Shown here: piece after piece, positions 41,767 to 55,000 of the stretch
How positions within the stretch are numbered: position 1 is the stretch's first letter
How the letters are laid out: each line of letters starts with the position of its first letter
Origin: Caprimulgus europaeus
Taxonomy: Eukaryota > Chordata > Aves > Caprimulgiformes > Caprimulgidae
DNA length: 64,000 nucleotides
Direction: 5' to 3'
Assembly: GCA_907165065.1 (NCBI GenBank)
Contig: OU015541.1
Location: forward strand, 1,364,001-1,428,000
The notes under the pieces: generated by a model
Told to the model about the DNA's origin: nothing
Database searches by the model: none
What the model saw: only the letters and a program-made list of their open reading frames with translations
Position numbers and translations under genes: made by a program

Positions 41767-44042
41767 GTACCACAGTTCCCCTGGGACCAGAGGGCGGAGG
41801 GTGGGTGGCTGAGGAGTGGATTGCTGTGATTTATAGAGGAGAAGATACAAATTATTTTGAGGTCTGCAGTGCCTTGGACAGTTGGGGTGTGTCCCCCCGA
41901 ACCACTGCTGCTGCCAAGAGCAAAAAGCATCCAGGTGAACAGCAGGGCCTTGGGGGGAGAAGTTGGGGGGTGCTGGGGGTTCAGCCCCACCAGCTGGGGT
42001 GGTGGAAACTGACTGCAGGGAGAGGGGACAGCACGGAGCCCGTGGAGCCTCATCCTCACAGCTCCCTGGCTTCCCCTGGTCCCCCAGCCCGGGGCAGCGT
42101 GAGGAGGCAGCCACCCTGGGATGAAGGGCTGGGTTTGAGCCATGGGGAATGTGTTGGGGTGGCTCCAGTTCCTGTGGGTGCCTCCAGCTCCCCTGGGTGC
42201 CCCCTTCCATCCCCTCAAACCCTGGGTGAGCCCAGGGCCACACAGCCCCCAGCTTGTGCAACTGCAGCCTCGCAGGCTGCCAACGTAGCAGTGCTACTGG
42301 GGAAAAAAAAAAAGCCATTTCTGGCAAGGAAAAAAGGGATATGAAAACAGAAAGGGAAAACAAGCACAATCACAGCTCTGTCTGTGGGCAAACAGATTGC
42401 TCCAGAGAGCCAAAGCGCTCTGCAAGCCGGGTAATGTCACCTGGTGCATGTGCTGTCCCTGTTGTGCTCCATGCAGGGATGCCAGGAGCTGGCACGGCTC
42501 TGGTTTACTTGGGGGTTGTTTCTGATTCTTTTTTTTCTTTTCTTTTTTTTTAATGGAAAGAAAAAAGTAAAAAGGAAATACAACTTGTTTTTTAAATTGA
42601 CAGCTCTCTTGGAAAAAAAAAAGTCACTGCAAATGAGTGAATTAGTACAAATGGCAGTGCAGCGAGGGGCCAGGCAGCTGAGAGGTTTATAAATGCTCAA
42701 ACTTCCCCTTAGGAAGCATTATTAGTTCTGCTATGTATTCAGGGAAAACAAGGCTAAGAAAAATTACTTTGTCAACTAAGTATGACCATCTGGCTTCTAC
42801 AAGACATGTAAGAATTCAAATAGCCCAGTTAGAAACTGTAAGAATTTAAATATTTATAACCAGAACATCACACCGAACGAGGGGAGGCACCTGCTGGTCA
42901 CCACATCCCCGCAGTCTGACTGGGGTCACAGAATCCTTCTGCATTCCATCTTTATTTCTTAATCAAATGTGTTCAGCTGGTGAAAGCCAGGCTCTCCATG
43001 TCAAGCTGGGCTCTGGTGACAACATCACTGCCAACAGGCACACAGGCATTTGTTGAGTTAATTTCTGTTTCTGACAGACGAGCTGTGGGAGCCACAGGTG
43101 CTTCAGCTACAGCACGAGAGAGAAACTCCTCCTGTCCTGGCCCAGCAGGCACCACCGACCAGGGCACAGCTCTGCCAGTAAACCACACAGCTCAGACTAA
43201 GGCAGCAGATATGCTGCTGTGCAGGACCCACCACCCAAACACCTTCTCACCAGCAAATCCTCTGTTCACAGGTGCTTTACACGAGCTTCCTTCTCTAGCT
43301 GCACATTGCTTATAGACCAGCAGCGTCCTACAAGAAAGCAAGTAGATATCATGGATTGAGGTGATGATTCAAACTAAAACCAAAGAAAGGGAAAGCAATA
43401 CAGCACTGAGAACATCAGGTTACGCTGTCAATGCACTGCTGAAGGCAGAGGCACAAGGGAAAATGCCAGTGCTCCTCCTGAAAGCTGTCGTGAGGCGGCA
43501 CTCGGCGCGCACCAGCTCGCTCGGAGGGCAGAGGGTTAATCTGAATCACCAAGGTGATTATGTAGCTGTAGGAACTGCCTTAGAAGATGGGTCTCAAACC
43601 TCAACAGCCTAGCAGATTACAAAGAGAGAAAAATAGACATCTCCTGAGATGTAGAAGAATGGGAAGAAATTGCTTACAGGAGTACAAAGGCATCTAATTA
43701 GAATGAAACAGAAGATAATAGGATAGAGAGAAATGTTGGCAGAGTATATCAGAGAATAATTCCTGACAGTGAATCTATTAAGCAGAGGTAGAACCTCTCA
43801 AGGGGTGGGGGTAGCAGGAGACCAGTTGGTTGGAATATATAAAAGTAGAGTATAAAAACATTAGAAACCATACAACTAAAAAGGAAAATTCCTCTGGAAC
43901 TACACCTCATCTACCAGTCCTTTCCCATCTATAATTTATAAGCTAAGCTTTATAATTTAGAAGAGTCACAGCCATGATTTTACTCCCTCACAGCTGCTTT
44001 TCCTTTGGTTCTTCACATGATTAGCTCTGCTTTCTTACACAG
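41767..44042 (+). other. FNDC11: Inferred FNDC11 5' intron
   Basis: From the candidate donor to the acceptor before the FNDC11 start. It contains T-runs near 42530-42550 and an AT-rich stretch at about 42690-42860. I see no coding exon. Confidence 0.4.
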
Positions 44043-44060
44043 CAACTGAGCTTTGGAATC

Positions 44061-44993
44061 ATGGCTTTGAACGAGTTCACAACCAGTTTGGAGAGTAGCG
44101 TGCACAGCGAAGAACAACAAGGCACATCCATCTGGAAGGTGTACTTGGAGAAGAGAAGCTTTGTTCTGCAGTTCCTGCACTCCAGCCTGAGCCTCCAGCA
44201 CCTCCAGCACCTCTACAACAAGGCTGAGCTCCTGAAGAGGTGTTACTTTTACCTGGACATCGAGCCCAAACAAGTGTACGTGAGAGACCAGAACCACGTG
44301 ATGCATCCCATTGACATCTTGCAACTCATAGACCCCGTCCACCTGCAGAGGATGAAGAAGGTGGGGAAAAACCAGACTGAAATCCAGCTGTCACTTTTAA
44401 CTGAGCTGTTAGAGAAGCTGGCACGAGGCTGGGAGGAGCTGAGCGGTTACGTAGAGACCTACGACATGGGAACCTTCCTCTGCCAGTGGGACCTGATCGC
44501 GCAGAAACTGTCGGCGCTCTCCGAGTGCATGGAGACCCTCCTGTCCTTGCAGACGCCAGGGGGGCTCTATGCCAAGCACAGCTTGGTGTCACAAGCAGAC
44601 CTCAGGGGAACCAGCCTCCCGGCCATCACGCTTTCTCTCCGTACAAAGATGCCGCTGATGTTTGACCGGGAAGAGTCGTTTGCCCAGAAGGACTGGGCCA
44701 AGCTCAAGTGGTTCAGTGAAAACCAAGAGTCACAACTGGGACCGTGCGAGCTGTACACTAAGTTAGTGACAAACAGGAGCCTGGGAGAACTGGGGTACGG
44801 TAGGATTCAGACAGTCACCTCCAACACGTGCGTGGTCCAGGACCTGCAGCCTGGCAGGACGTACGAGTTCACCATCAGAAGAGCAGCCACCGACACGCTC
44901 GTCTGTGTGAAATGGCACGACAGCATCACACTGAAGACAAAAACCAACGCTGAGGAGGGCGCTAACAGCAGCACTTATGCACCAGAAGAGTGA
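44061..44993 (+). CDS. FNDC11: FNDC11, fibronectin type III domain-containing protein 11
   Basis: Single coding exon of 310 residues, close to the human length (about 318; formerly C20orf195). The first two-thirds are predicted alpha-helical, with leucine-rich segments such as HSSLSLQHLQHLYNKAELLK (residues 39-58) and LLTELLEKLARGWEEL. The C-terminal third (about 225-297) is a fibronectin type III fold, with VTSNTCVVQDLQPGRTYEF carrying the usual L-x-PGTxYxF-like signature, ending ITLKTKT. There is no signal peptide or membrane segment, so the protein is intracellular. Its molecular role is not established. The ATG has good context (ATC before, G at +4) and follows an acceptor by 18 nt. The next gene, HELZ2 in tail-to-tail orientation, is the same neighbour as in human 20q13.33, which supports the identity. 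Confidence 0.92.
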   Translation: MALNEFTTSLESSVHSEEQQGTSIWKVYLEKRSFVLQFLHSSLSLQHLQHLYNKAELLKRCYFYLDIEPKQVYVRDQNHVMHPIDILQLIDPVHLQRMKKVGKNQTEIQLSLLTELLEKLARGWEELSGYVETYDMGTFLCQWDLIAQKLSALSECMETLLSLQTPGGLYAKHSLVSQADLRGTSLPAITLSLRTKMPLMFDREESFAQKDWAKLKWFSENQESQLGPCELYTKLVTNRSLGELGYGRIQTVTSNTCVVQDLQPGRTYEFTIRRAATDTLVCVKWHDSITLKTKTNAEEGANSSTYAPEE

Positions 44994-45826
44994 GCTGGCA
45001 CACAAGGACATTTTTCTCACTTGATCCATTTGAAAAGGATGGGTGAGAAAAATCAGAAGTAAACCTTATTTTTAAACCTTTTGTGTGGAACCGAACTCAA
45101 TTTGTTTTCAACAATTCTGCAAGAGCCTTCCCCGAATCTTTGCAGGTGGATGGTAACCCCTCCCAAATTTCTCACTCAAAACAAGGTCCTCAGGCAGCAT
45201 TTGGGACTCAGCACTCAGTTCCCGCTGCCAGAACTCGCAGGTGGGAGCAGCCAGGAGCGGGCAGTCTTGCAGGACACCTCAGACACAAAACACAGCAGAT
45301 GGAGCATCTCTACCACCCAGAGCTGCCATCCACGACAAGATGCCCAGTGCCCCATTCTTGCAATGATGTTGCTTTGGTTTTTTTACCCTAATTAATTTTT
45401 TTTCCCCACATCCTTCCTCCAAAACACCTGAACTGAATCCTAAGCTCTCCAAATAACTCACCCTAACTTACCTTCACCTCTGGCTCCTCTCACCCTCTAC
45501 ACCCTGTGCCTTATAGGTATCTAAGCATGCTCTCATGTGCATGAAGAGATCACTCTGATTAAAACCCCAACATCTAAGAACAACAAAAAGCCACTGATCA
45601 CCTCCCCACACCCCAAATCCCCACAGCCAACATGCAGAGAACAACCTTTTCTGCCAGGTACTGCAGTTAATGCTCATTTTCTTCTCTACCATTTGGTTCA
45701 GTCCAAATCTAGCTCTGTGTGTGTCCCCCCAGATTCTAGTCAAACCATCACTAAGCAGACCTTTTAGTAATAAATTTTATTATTTAAATAAATTCAAATC
45801 ATTTTTACAATCATGGCTTAAATAAA
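44994..45826 (+). other. FNDC11: FNDC11 3' UTR with clustered poly(A) signals
   Basis: AATAAA occurs at 45769-45774, 45787-45792 and 45821-45826 within AT-rich sequence, so cleavage is expected around 45790-45850 and the 3' UTR is about 0.8 kb. No repeat is seen in it. Confidence 0.65.
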
Positions 45827-45852
45827 AAAAAAAAAAAAAAAAAGAAAAAAAA
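45824..45852 (+). repeat. Poly(A) tract
   Basis: About 20 A residues, a G and eight more A, directly after the last FNDC11 poly(A) hexamer. This is a genomic homopolymer, not evidence of a processed pseudogene. Confidence 0.85.
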
Positions 45853-46020
45853 GGAATGTTGAGGTTCATCCTTACAAACAGTAGGAGCAGGTAAAAATAT
45901 TTGTATCCAAAATGTCATCTGAGGTTTGCTGCAAGACATGGACATACAAAAGATAAAATCCTGCCACGTTTGAAGTCCCTTAATTTACACTTCATGACAC
46001 TTAACATTTCATTTCTATTT

Positions 46021-46048
46021 AAAAACAAACAAACAAACAAACAAAAAA
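46021..46048 (+). repeat. (CAAA)n microsatellite
   Basis: About five CAAA units. On the minus strand this is a TTTG/GTTT tract just downstream of the HELZ2 poly(A) hexamer. Confidence 0.9.
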
Positions 46049-46049
46049 C

Positions 46050-49018
46050 CCCAACAAAACACCCAACAATTTATTGCAGTAAATTGATTGTCCTACACAG
46101 ATCTGTCCAAATCCTCCAGAACAGCCCAGTGGGCTTCTCCTTTGCCAGCTGGAGCTGAGGAGAAGTTTCCTCATGCTGCAGGTCTGTAATGTCACTGCCA
46201 GTCCCAGCGGGAGGCCGGGCGATGGCTGTGACCGCAGGGACCGTCACAGGCTGGCGGCTGGCACCTCGCTCTCCGCCTGCGCCGCTTCCCCGGGTCCAGC
46301 TTGGCCCCAAGCTCTCGTTAGTGCCGAGGAAATTAAGTTATCCTGTTGGATGAACCCACATTTGCATCCTGCAACCACGTCCTCTTGTCTGTGAGAGGCA
46401 GAGAACCAGAGCCCGCGGTCGGACAGACAGACAGACCCTGTGCACCGCGCTGCCAGCCGCTCCCTCCGGGGCTTCCCCAGGGTGGGGGGGTTTGGGTTCT
46501 TTAGAAGCTTTTTAAAAAGATGTGCTTGAACAGCAAATGATTTCAAAAGTGAACTCAAAGCTCTGTAGGCAAATAAAACCCGACTGCTCTGCACTTTTTT
46601 CCTCTCTTGATTTCTCTGATTCTCTCTGTCCGTGAGCACAGGCACAAGGAGACAACATTCAGCTCTCACCAAGAGTCTATCAAAAGTGGGATTAATGGCA
46701 CTTTCTGCTGGCCCTGACTATCACAGCTGCATGACCAACTCTGTGGGTACTTGCCCATGGCCCAGACAGCCCCAGAGTCCAGCCTGGCTGGTACTGCTGC
46801 TCGGGTGCTCTAGGGCAGCGTTTTCTAAACACCAGTTACAAAATGCATCTTCAGAGGGAAAGAAAAATAACTTATAACACAGAGGTGACCAAGCAAAGCA
46901 CTGCAGTCCCGGCTCTACCCTCCAAGCAGCAGCAGTAAACATCTTCTCCTCACTGAGAGCACAGAGATGCTTTGTGAGGTCTCTTTCTTGGTCTATACAA
47001 ACACATGGCCAACCCCCTCACACGAGCATTGGACCTTGGGGCAAGTCTCCTCATTTGTGTTATCTGTGGAATGAAATAGCAAAAAAACCCAGAGGAGAGA
47101 CTCTTCACTTACATTAGATCATGAAAATGAGACCTACTGGTTCTAAAGGGACCAAGGTGACTCTGTGCAAATGGTGCTGGCACCGTGCTAAATTATTCAT
47201 CCCAATAATTCCAGCATCTTTTGCAATGCTCCACATCATCTCAGAGACATGTGACTGCATTTCAGTCGTCCACAAAACGATTCCCATTCTGGAATTGCAA
47301 CATTATTTGCAAAATCAGGCTGGCACAGGATGTTTAAGATCCCAGTTGGGATGACTTCAAAGAAGAACAATGAATTTTACATCTTGCCAGCTCTTATCAA
47401 GCATCTTTAGAACCAGCAGGAGTTAATTCCTATGGGATTCTGGCCCCTGTGGAATCACCAGCCACATGCCCATGATTATGCTTCAGTAAGACAAGAGCAA
47501 GCCCGGGTGGTCTCTAGCCTAAAGATCAAACCCACTAAATGCAGAAGTGCAGGAAGGTAGTTTAAAAGGAGAGAACAACAAAGTTTCTCCATAGGTTCCT
47601 CAGTCAAGTCTAACACAGAGTCACGAGAAGAAACACAGCGTTAAATAAAGACTTCTCCAGACACAACACTTTCTTATTGCACATCCCTCCACGCTGGAAA
47701 GAGCCATGCAGCATTTCCAGCTGCAAACACAGGACAAAATTCATCCCTGCCGTAGCACTGTGAAGTCACAGGGACCCTTCACCTACACCAAGGAGCACTG
47801 GTGTCCCAGCACAGTAGATACGTGGTGCTCAACCACCACCATTGCATCCTGGCTCCATCCCACGTGCACATCTAGAGACAGCCAAGCGTGTGGCCCTGGG
47901 GAGAGCTGGGGCAGGCACTTCATACATTCAGAATTGGAATGAGATAAAAAGACACCCCTCCCTCAAAAAACAAAAAGATCATGCTTCAAAAAGCAGCTCC
48001 ATGATTCAGCAGAGAGTACCACTTCATCGCTGGACATCCATGTTAGCCACGTGTCACCAGGCAGAAATTCACTTCTCTAGTGACTCACAGCTTCCAGTTC
48101 ACAGCAGTTTGGCTACTTAAAATAAAAATAAAAATACATTATACACATATGTGCTGTGGTACATTTATCAAAGTCCTATCTTTAAAACTCTCTTAAAAAC
48201 TCAGGCCATCAGACTGTGAAACAAACTCACAGAGTTAAAAGTTAATAAATTAGAAGCAGCTTTAAAAAACCATGGGGTAGGAAAGGGGGGATCCTGCAGA
48301 GGGAGACTCCAAATAAAACCCCAAACAGTTTAAAATATGCTTATGAATTCCAACGTTTCTTGGTAGAAGCAGTTCTCACTTTTCATTGACTTTATACTGG
48401 TGAGGACAACCTCCTTTGTACAAAGAGTGAGTAAATCTATTTACAAACCAGCTTGGCCGTGGCTCTGTGATATTTACACGCTCAGAGAACCACGTTTTGG
48501 CTAGACAGAGTGGCACATGTTTCTCTCTTTGCTTTTTTCCTTCACTTAAAAAAAGTAAGAACAAAACAAACAAAGAAGCCTTAAAAATTCCCTGGCCTTG
48601 GTTTTAAAATGAGTGGTAGCACACTCGGAAGCTTTGGTCCTCTGTGGCAAAGGGCCGGCCGCCGCGCGGCTCCGTGGCATCGCAGCCGTCCCACCCTCCG
48701 GGAATGGCCTGAGGATGGTGGCCCTGCTGAGCATCTTACAGTTAAAAATAGATTATCCTAAAGTCACCCACTCATCCATCCATTCCCAATGCTTTTTGGT
48801 TTGCTAGAGCTGGAAGTTCCTATCCAAGGTTGCATTGATTAAAAAAAACCCCGCCAGATGCCAAAGCACGAACTGAAGTTGAGTTGTCACCGGGCAGGGG
48901 AAGGTCCTGGCTCCCCCACCGCATTTGGCTCCATGGGTCATTAAACAATGGAAAGATTGTGTCCTTCCCAAGGCACACATAACACCAGACAAGCTCCTCG
49001 AGGTCCAACCCATCCTCG
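46050..49018 (-). other. HELZ2: Inferred HELZ2 3' UTR
   Basis: From the HELZ2 stop codon to the first strong minus-strand poly(A) signal is about 2.95 kb. It contains no recognisable coding exon or interspersed repeat, and several AT-rich stretches (for example 48115-48260). Its full length as UTR is inferred from the absence of an earlier AATAAA. Confidence 0.5.
46070..46075 (-). terminator. HELZ2: HELZ2 poly(A) signal candidate
   Basis: Minus-strand AATAAA followed by a long G/T-rich stretch (TTGTTGGGTGTTTTGTTGGG, then the GTTT repeat), the arrangement expected of an efficient poly(A) site. A second AATAAA on this strand is at 45781-45776, inside the FNDC11 3' end. Confidence 0.6.
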
Positions 49019-52000
49019 TCAGTGGAAGGCTGAAGTCCTCCTGATGAAAATCCCCTGGGCTGTGGTGCAGGAGTTGCGCTGCCTGTAATGCTGGAGCAGT
49101 CTCCCCCACAAAGGGTTGCACTCCAGGAGGTACCGGTTCCCTGTGGGCACAGCGATGGGAACAGCGGGTTAATGGCCAGAAGAGGCTCAGGTGATACCAT
49201 CACAGGTCGGTCACAGAACCTTCTGTCCAACATTTCTAACCCAGGGTGGTCAGTTAACTCGCAGGGACGTTTCCCTGAGCCAGAGCTCTGTGAAATCCCA
49301 GCTCCCTTTTCAGTGCTGTCACAGCTGCCCCACACACCACAGCCCAGGTCTGCGTGATGAGGAGGGAACAAAAGCAGCTCAATTCTGTTAGGAGAGAGCT
49401 CGAGCACGCAAGTGATGGAAACAACACGGTCCAGACCAAAGGGTGAGGAAAACTAATTACACATGCGACATACAAGCCATGCAGGAGCTCTGCTCTGCAC
49501 AGACTGCCCAGCTTCAAAACCACAGACAGCCTGAAAGGCAGAAGAATAAAGCAAGACCATCATTTGGACTAGTTTGGACCTCCACCCCTTTATCCAAGCA
49601 CCCTGTTCCCCTGCAGGCCTGGGCATGCTCCCAGGAGACCCACCTAAAATGCAAAGTCCTTCCTGAGCTCGTGTGATGGCGACATTGACCTGGTTTGGGT
49701 CAGTAACAAACCCCAGGTACTTCTTCTGCCAGCTCTTCGTGGGATTCCGGTCGATCTCCGAGCGGGGACAGGAGCGCACAGCCGACAGGATCACGTATCT
49801 CCACTCGCTTCCTAGGAAGGGGAATTGAACAGGGTTTCTTTTAGAGGGAAGCACCCAGCCTCCCCTCCACCCCACAAGACACTCATTTCTCTACAGCAAG
49901 AGCTACAAAACCACAGCCACCGTTTGGGCTTCTCCAGCTTTGGAGGCCATTGGGGCCCTGGTGGTTGCTCTCCACAGAGCACGTGCTACAGCAGTTCTTT
50001 AACAGCCTTTCAGACACCCTTCACATCAAACCTTCCTATCTTCAGCAGTCTCACCCTGCCTGGGCCCTCCAGAGGCTCCCAAAGGATTTATTATAACCAC
50101 AGATCACTCAGCAATTTGGCCCAGGGATGCTTCCTCCGTGGCTGAAATGACCATGGTGTAGGATATGCTCAAAGACTGTCTCCTGTGAGAAGCTGCTTCA
50201 GTCTTTGGGAAGGCAGAAGAGACCAGAACCAACGTTCCCATCTCCTGCAGCCTCACCTTGACTCTTCATGATGGTGCAGACGGTCACCCCGCGGATGCCC
50301 TCTTTCTGGAGGCTCTTGCTGATCTCGGACACCTGGGCGTTGTAGGGGCTCAGGATGGCGATGCTCTCCGGCCGGATGGTGCCATCTAGTGTCAACTGCT
50401 TCGCCAGCCTCACCTGGGGAGACCAGAGTCCCGCTCACCTGGGAGTGGTGCCTGAGGGAACCAGCCCTCCAGCGCCCCATGCTGCTCCCCCTGCTCTGGG
50501 TCCTTCCCTCTGGCCAGGGACATCCTGGCGTGCTCCAGACCCAAGAAGATGCCAGGCAGATACAGCATCCCAGTGATCTTTATCATATAACTCTACTCAT
50601 CATCCCTCCACGATCCCCAAAGCCCCACTGCATAACACCCTCCCTTTTGCATCTCCAGCAATTCCCCAGGACCCTCCTCACCGCCTGCTCCACTTCTTCT
50701 GGGTTAGCTTTGGAGTTCTCATTTCCTTCCTCAGTAGAAATCATGAGGGTCTGCTCCTTCCCCTCCACGTGCCCGAAGATGATAGGGCAGCAGTTGTTAC
50801 CTCTGTGGTGGAAGACACTGGGTTTATGAACAAGCCCAGGCCACATTTTCAGCTGCCCACCATAAAACTCCTGGGATGGGAACTCGCAAATGCTTTTGTG
50901 CTGGCAGAGAAAAGAGGAGAAACCGAGGTGAACAAAAACCAAGGAACTTCTCAACCTGTAGCATCTTTTTGGGCTGGCTCTGCCTGCAATGCCCAGTGCT
51001 ATAGCTGGCACTGGGTGTGTTTTTCGTTCCTCTATGAAGGGAAAGCACTAATGGAGAATATCTGCTTCCCAGTGGCTTGAGGAGAGTCCTGATAGCAGCA
51101 TATTCTGTGATGAAGAAAAGAAAATCCATCTGAGGGCCTCACCATGCGGTACTGCGTATCCAGCATCCATGCCTGCTTCTGGTAGCGCTCAAAAAGAGAC
51201 CTCTCCATGCCAAGACTCTTGCAGAAGTCATTGTTGACCACAGGCCGCAGCTGTTTGTGATCCCCAAGCAACACAACCTGGAACAAAGAGTGGACACCTC
51301 AACTATGAGGGTGGTAGCACTGGTGAAGGCAACTAGCCCTTTGCAAGGCTGCTTTGCACACAGGCATTGGTTGCTCCTTATTTATGTTACGGTTACAGCA
51401 ACCTCAATCAAGGACCACGTTGGGCATTATATAAAGATCTTGACCCAGACACTGCAGAACCTTGTTCCATCTGATAGGAGAAAGACATTGCACAGTAAGT
51501 CTGCTGAGATCTGCTCTGTGCTTCTTGTCACATGAATAATTGGTACCTGGGTCAGGACAGGTACCTCAAAGGAAACAACTCCCTGAAGGCTGAAATATTG
51601 ATTGCACCATCATAGATACTACCAAGAACAACCTTAAAATACGGTCCTTAAAAGCTGATAGAACTTGGAAGAGCAGCATGGTAAGGGGTGGAATATGAGC
51701 AGAGGTTTGAGAGCCCTGAGCAGCTCTCCTAGAGATGGATCTTTGGAAAGGACTTACCTTCTCAGCATAGCGGTGGCTGACCAAGGGGATGAGGGTCTCA
51801 GGCTCTGTGGACATGGCACACTCATCGATGATGATCTGCCTGACGTTGAGCCGCACCAGGGAGGGAGCAGACGCAGCAGAGCACGTGCACAGGATGATGT
51901 CGTGGCGTGCCAGTTCATACGCATGAGCAGCTGATACATTAGATTTGTACCTGGGAGTCAATGCAGAAGACACCAGGTTATGCATAAGGGAAACATCTCC

Positions 52001-55000
52001 AGGTTCCTCCTGCAGAGGCTACACACTCCCAAATTATCATGGCTCTATCTCCCTGGTGTTCCCAGAAAAGGGCTTTGGATGGACCCTGTAGGAAATGTGC
52101 TTTGTCCTGAACCCAACAGGGCAGAGGCTTGGGGCAGAGGATGCATCACAGACATGTAATATGACTTTTGGTCCAGATGGACAGCAATGCCAGAGCAGAA
52201 GCAGTGTTGAGGCTCTGCACTGTACCACTAACCTGGAGCTCATCACTTTTTATCATCATTACAAACACATAGCCTGTTCATCTGTCTTGATGTTTTCACC
52301 TCATCCCTTGGCTTGCATGAGCTGGGACAAACCCACTGTCTTTCCTGCAGTCTACCAGCTGAGACCTAGCAAGGATGGCCCAAACCTCTCCTCACACGGG
52401 GAGGAGATTGCTGCACTGTGCTCCTTCGGGCACTGCTTAGGAGGTGATACATGGCCAAAGCCAACCATCTCTCACCAGAGCCTCTTGCTACTCACTTCTT
52501 TGTTTCTTCTTCTGTTATCTGCTCTCCTCTCTTCATCCGAGTGTCAAAGGTACGGATCTCCTGCCAAAAAGGGTTGGGTGGCTGCCGGATGCGATGATGC
52601 AGGATTATTTCTCTGAATAAAGAGTCAATATGTAAACATTTTCCCCCAACAAAAACCCAAGTGATCTCTTCTACGGTGAAACAGACCACACTTGTCTATG
52701 TGGAGAAACCCCATGAGCTAAAGAAGTCACAGCCAGACTGTTCCACCTTTATAAATCCAGCACCTCGAGGACACAAAACACAACCACTCCTCTTCAGCAG
52801 TTGCAAGCAGGAATGGAATGAAGTCAGAGACTGTAAGAGCGGTTCAAAAGAGAAAGGAAAACATCAAGGATCTTTTGAACAACCTGGGTTTCCCAACCAG
52901 GTGCTACACCAGGCAGTTCACCTTCACTTGAAAAAGTTAATTACAAAGCAGGTTAATAGCACTGCTCCACAGCAGCGGAGTGGAAACCACATCTGCTCTG
53001 GCCCACTCAGCTTTATCGGTGCAGAAACCATCGTTCCCCAGCACCCTCAGAGCTCCTGAGGCCACGTGGTCCTACCTGAGCTCAGGCTTTGGTTTTGCAT
53101 CCCGCAAGATTTTGCGGTAGAGGTGCCGGTTGCTGCCCGGGTACGGGAATTCTATCGTCTCAATGGCCTCCCCATAGACCCTCAGTGGTTTCAGGTCCTT
53201 CATCTTCAGCAGCATCGCTGGGGAAGGAGAACAGGTCTGCTCAGACAGCACCAGGCACCAGTGATGCTGAGAAAGCTCATGGCCTGCGAGGTGCCCAGCG
53301 TTCACTGTGCACTTGCCTCTTCTCCCCACTCCTCGCTCATCAAACCCACCTTTACCCCAGTCCTTGCCCTGAATTGAGGGGTCTTCAGTAAGGACCAGCC
53401 TCACTTTATGCCCCTCCTGTCTCCCCATCTCCTGCTCATGGCCACGTGTTCTCCCTCCCACCAGTATGGCTGCTTCAGGAGCTCAAAACCCACACTTACC
53501 AGCAACAACATCAACAGACTTGTTGGACGGGCCACAGTACAAGATGCACTTTCTCCCCTTGGGCTCTTCCTCTTCAGAGGATTCTGTTTGCTCCTTCTGA
53601 ACATTCTCTCGGTTCAGCTTATGGAACCAGTAGACAATGTGAACTCCAACAACAGTTTTCCCTGTGCCTAGAAAAGCAAGGAGGTTACTGAGAACACTTT
53701 AACCATGACACTGATGCTCTACATCAGCATCCAGATGATCAGCCATGAAATAAAATCAAGAACCGAGGGGATTGCATTCAAAAGCTGTGGGTGACACCAA
53801 CCCATGCTACCTTCTCTCATCTCAGCAAAGGTCCTATGGAAAGGCTGCCCAGGGAAGTGGTGGAGTCACCATCCCTGGAGGTATTTAAAAGACGTGTAGA
53901 TGTGGCACTTAGGGACATAGTTTAGTGCTGGACTTGGTAGCATTAGGTTAACAGTTGGACTCAATGATCTTAAAGGTCTTTTCCAACCTAAATGATTCTA
54001 TGATCCTATGAAAGCAACAGATGAGCTCTAAGCTGCCTTTCACACCAAAGCAGACACGTACTCGTGCTGTCCCCACAGCCTTACCGGGCGGGCCTTGGAT
54101 GAGCGTGAAGGGTTGTCTCAGAGCGTTTCGAATGGCCTGCTGCTGACTCAGGTTGAGCTTCCTGGAGCTGCCAGGGAGATCCAAGGAATTTTGCTGCAGG
54201 ATTTTGGACGTTGTCACTGTTACACAAAGAGCCAAGAAAACAAGTTTAAAGAAGGTTATTGAAGACAGCACACAAGCGACTCAACGGGAGGATGCAGCAG
54301 GTACCAAGCAATCATGGCTCATTCACAAGACCACCTAAAAGTAATCCTTGTCCAAGATGTTCCACCCACGAGCCTTCTCGGTGAGTCCTGGGGATTAAAA
54401 CACCACCCGTGCCACTCTGCAGCGAGGCAACCCATATCAGCCTCCCCCTGCCAGGGTAGCAGCTCCTCTCCTCCCCTTGGCAGAGGAACCTCCTGCTCTG
54501 GGAGCGTAACCCCGATGGCATGGACCCACAGAAGCTGCCAGAGCACCTGCCTGGTCAGAAGCGAGCAGCTACAAGTTAAGAAAGGGGAATATTTGCACTC
54601 ACCTTTTCCAGGAAGGTCATGGCCAAGGGCGATGCTTTTAGCAAGCTCGGAGGCATACCTGAGCTTCCAAATGGCCTTCTCCTTCCGTCTGACAGACAGG
54701 GAAAAACAACAGTGAGTGGAATGGAGCAGGTCCGAGTGCAAACTGTAACACAGCTTTGTGCAACTGTCTTGTTGATCCTTTCTCTGTGCTTCAGTGTTGC
54801 ATTAAATCCTTCCACAGAAAACCTAAACCAACACAACGTTTCTTCTGCGCTTTTGCATCTGGGGCTATTTCTCAACTGCCTGAAGAGCTGAGCCTGCAAA
54901 GATGTCGAGAGCAAGGAGCACAACTTCTGTCCCAACTCCATGCTATTATGGCCCACCCCACTTTATTGGATTAGCTTCTAATTTTTCCCTCAAATTCCCG

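Noticed and set aside
41352-42369. Minus-strand frames of 288 and 248 codons over the FNDC11 promoter region
   Set aside because: They overlap a plausible plus-strand promoter and carry no domain or signal peptide with context.
31891-44060. Search for SRMS, PTK6, TGM3 or TGM6 exons
   Set aside because: No kinase (HRD/DFG), SH2 or transglutaminase motif in any frame of the interval.
45824-45852. Possible processed pseudogene tail
   Set aside because: The A-run follows the FNDC11 poly(A) hexamers, and no matching retrocopy body or target-site duplication is visible.
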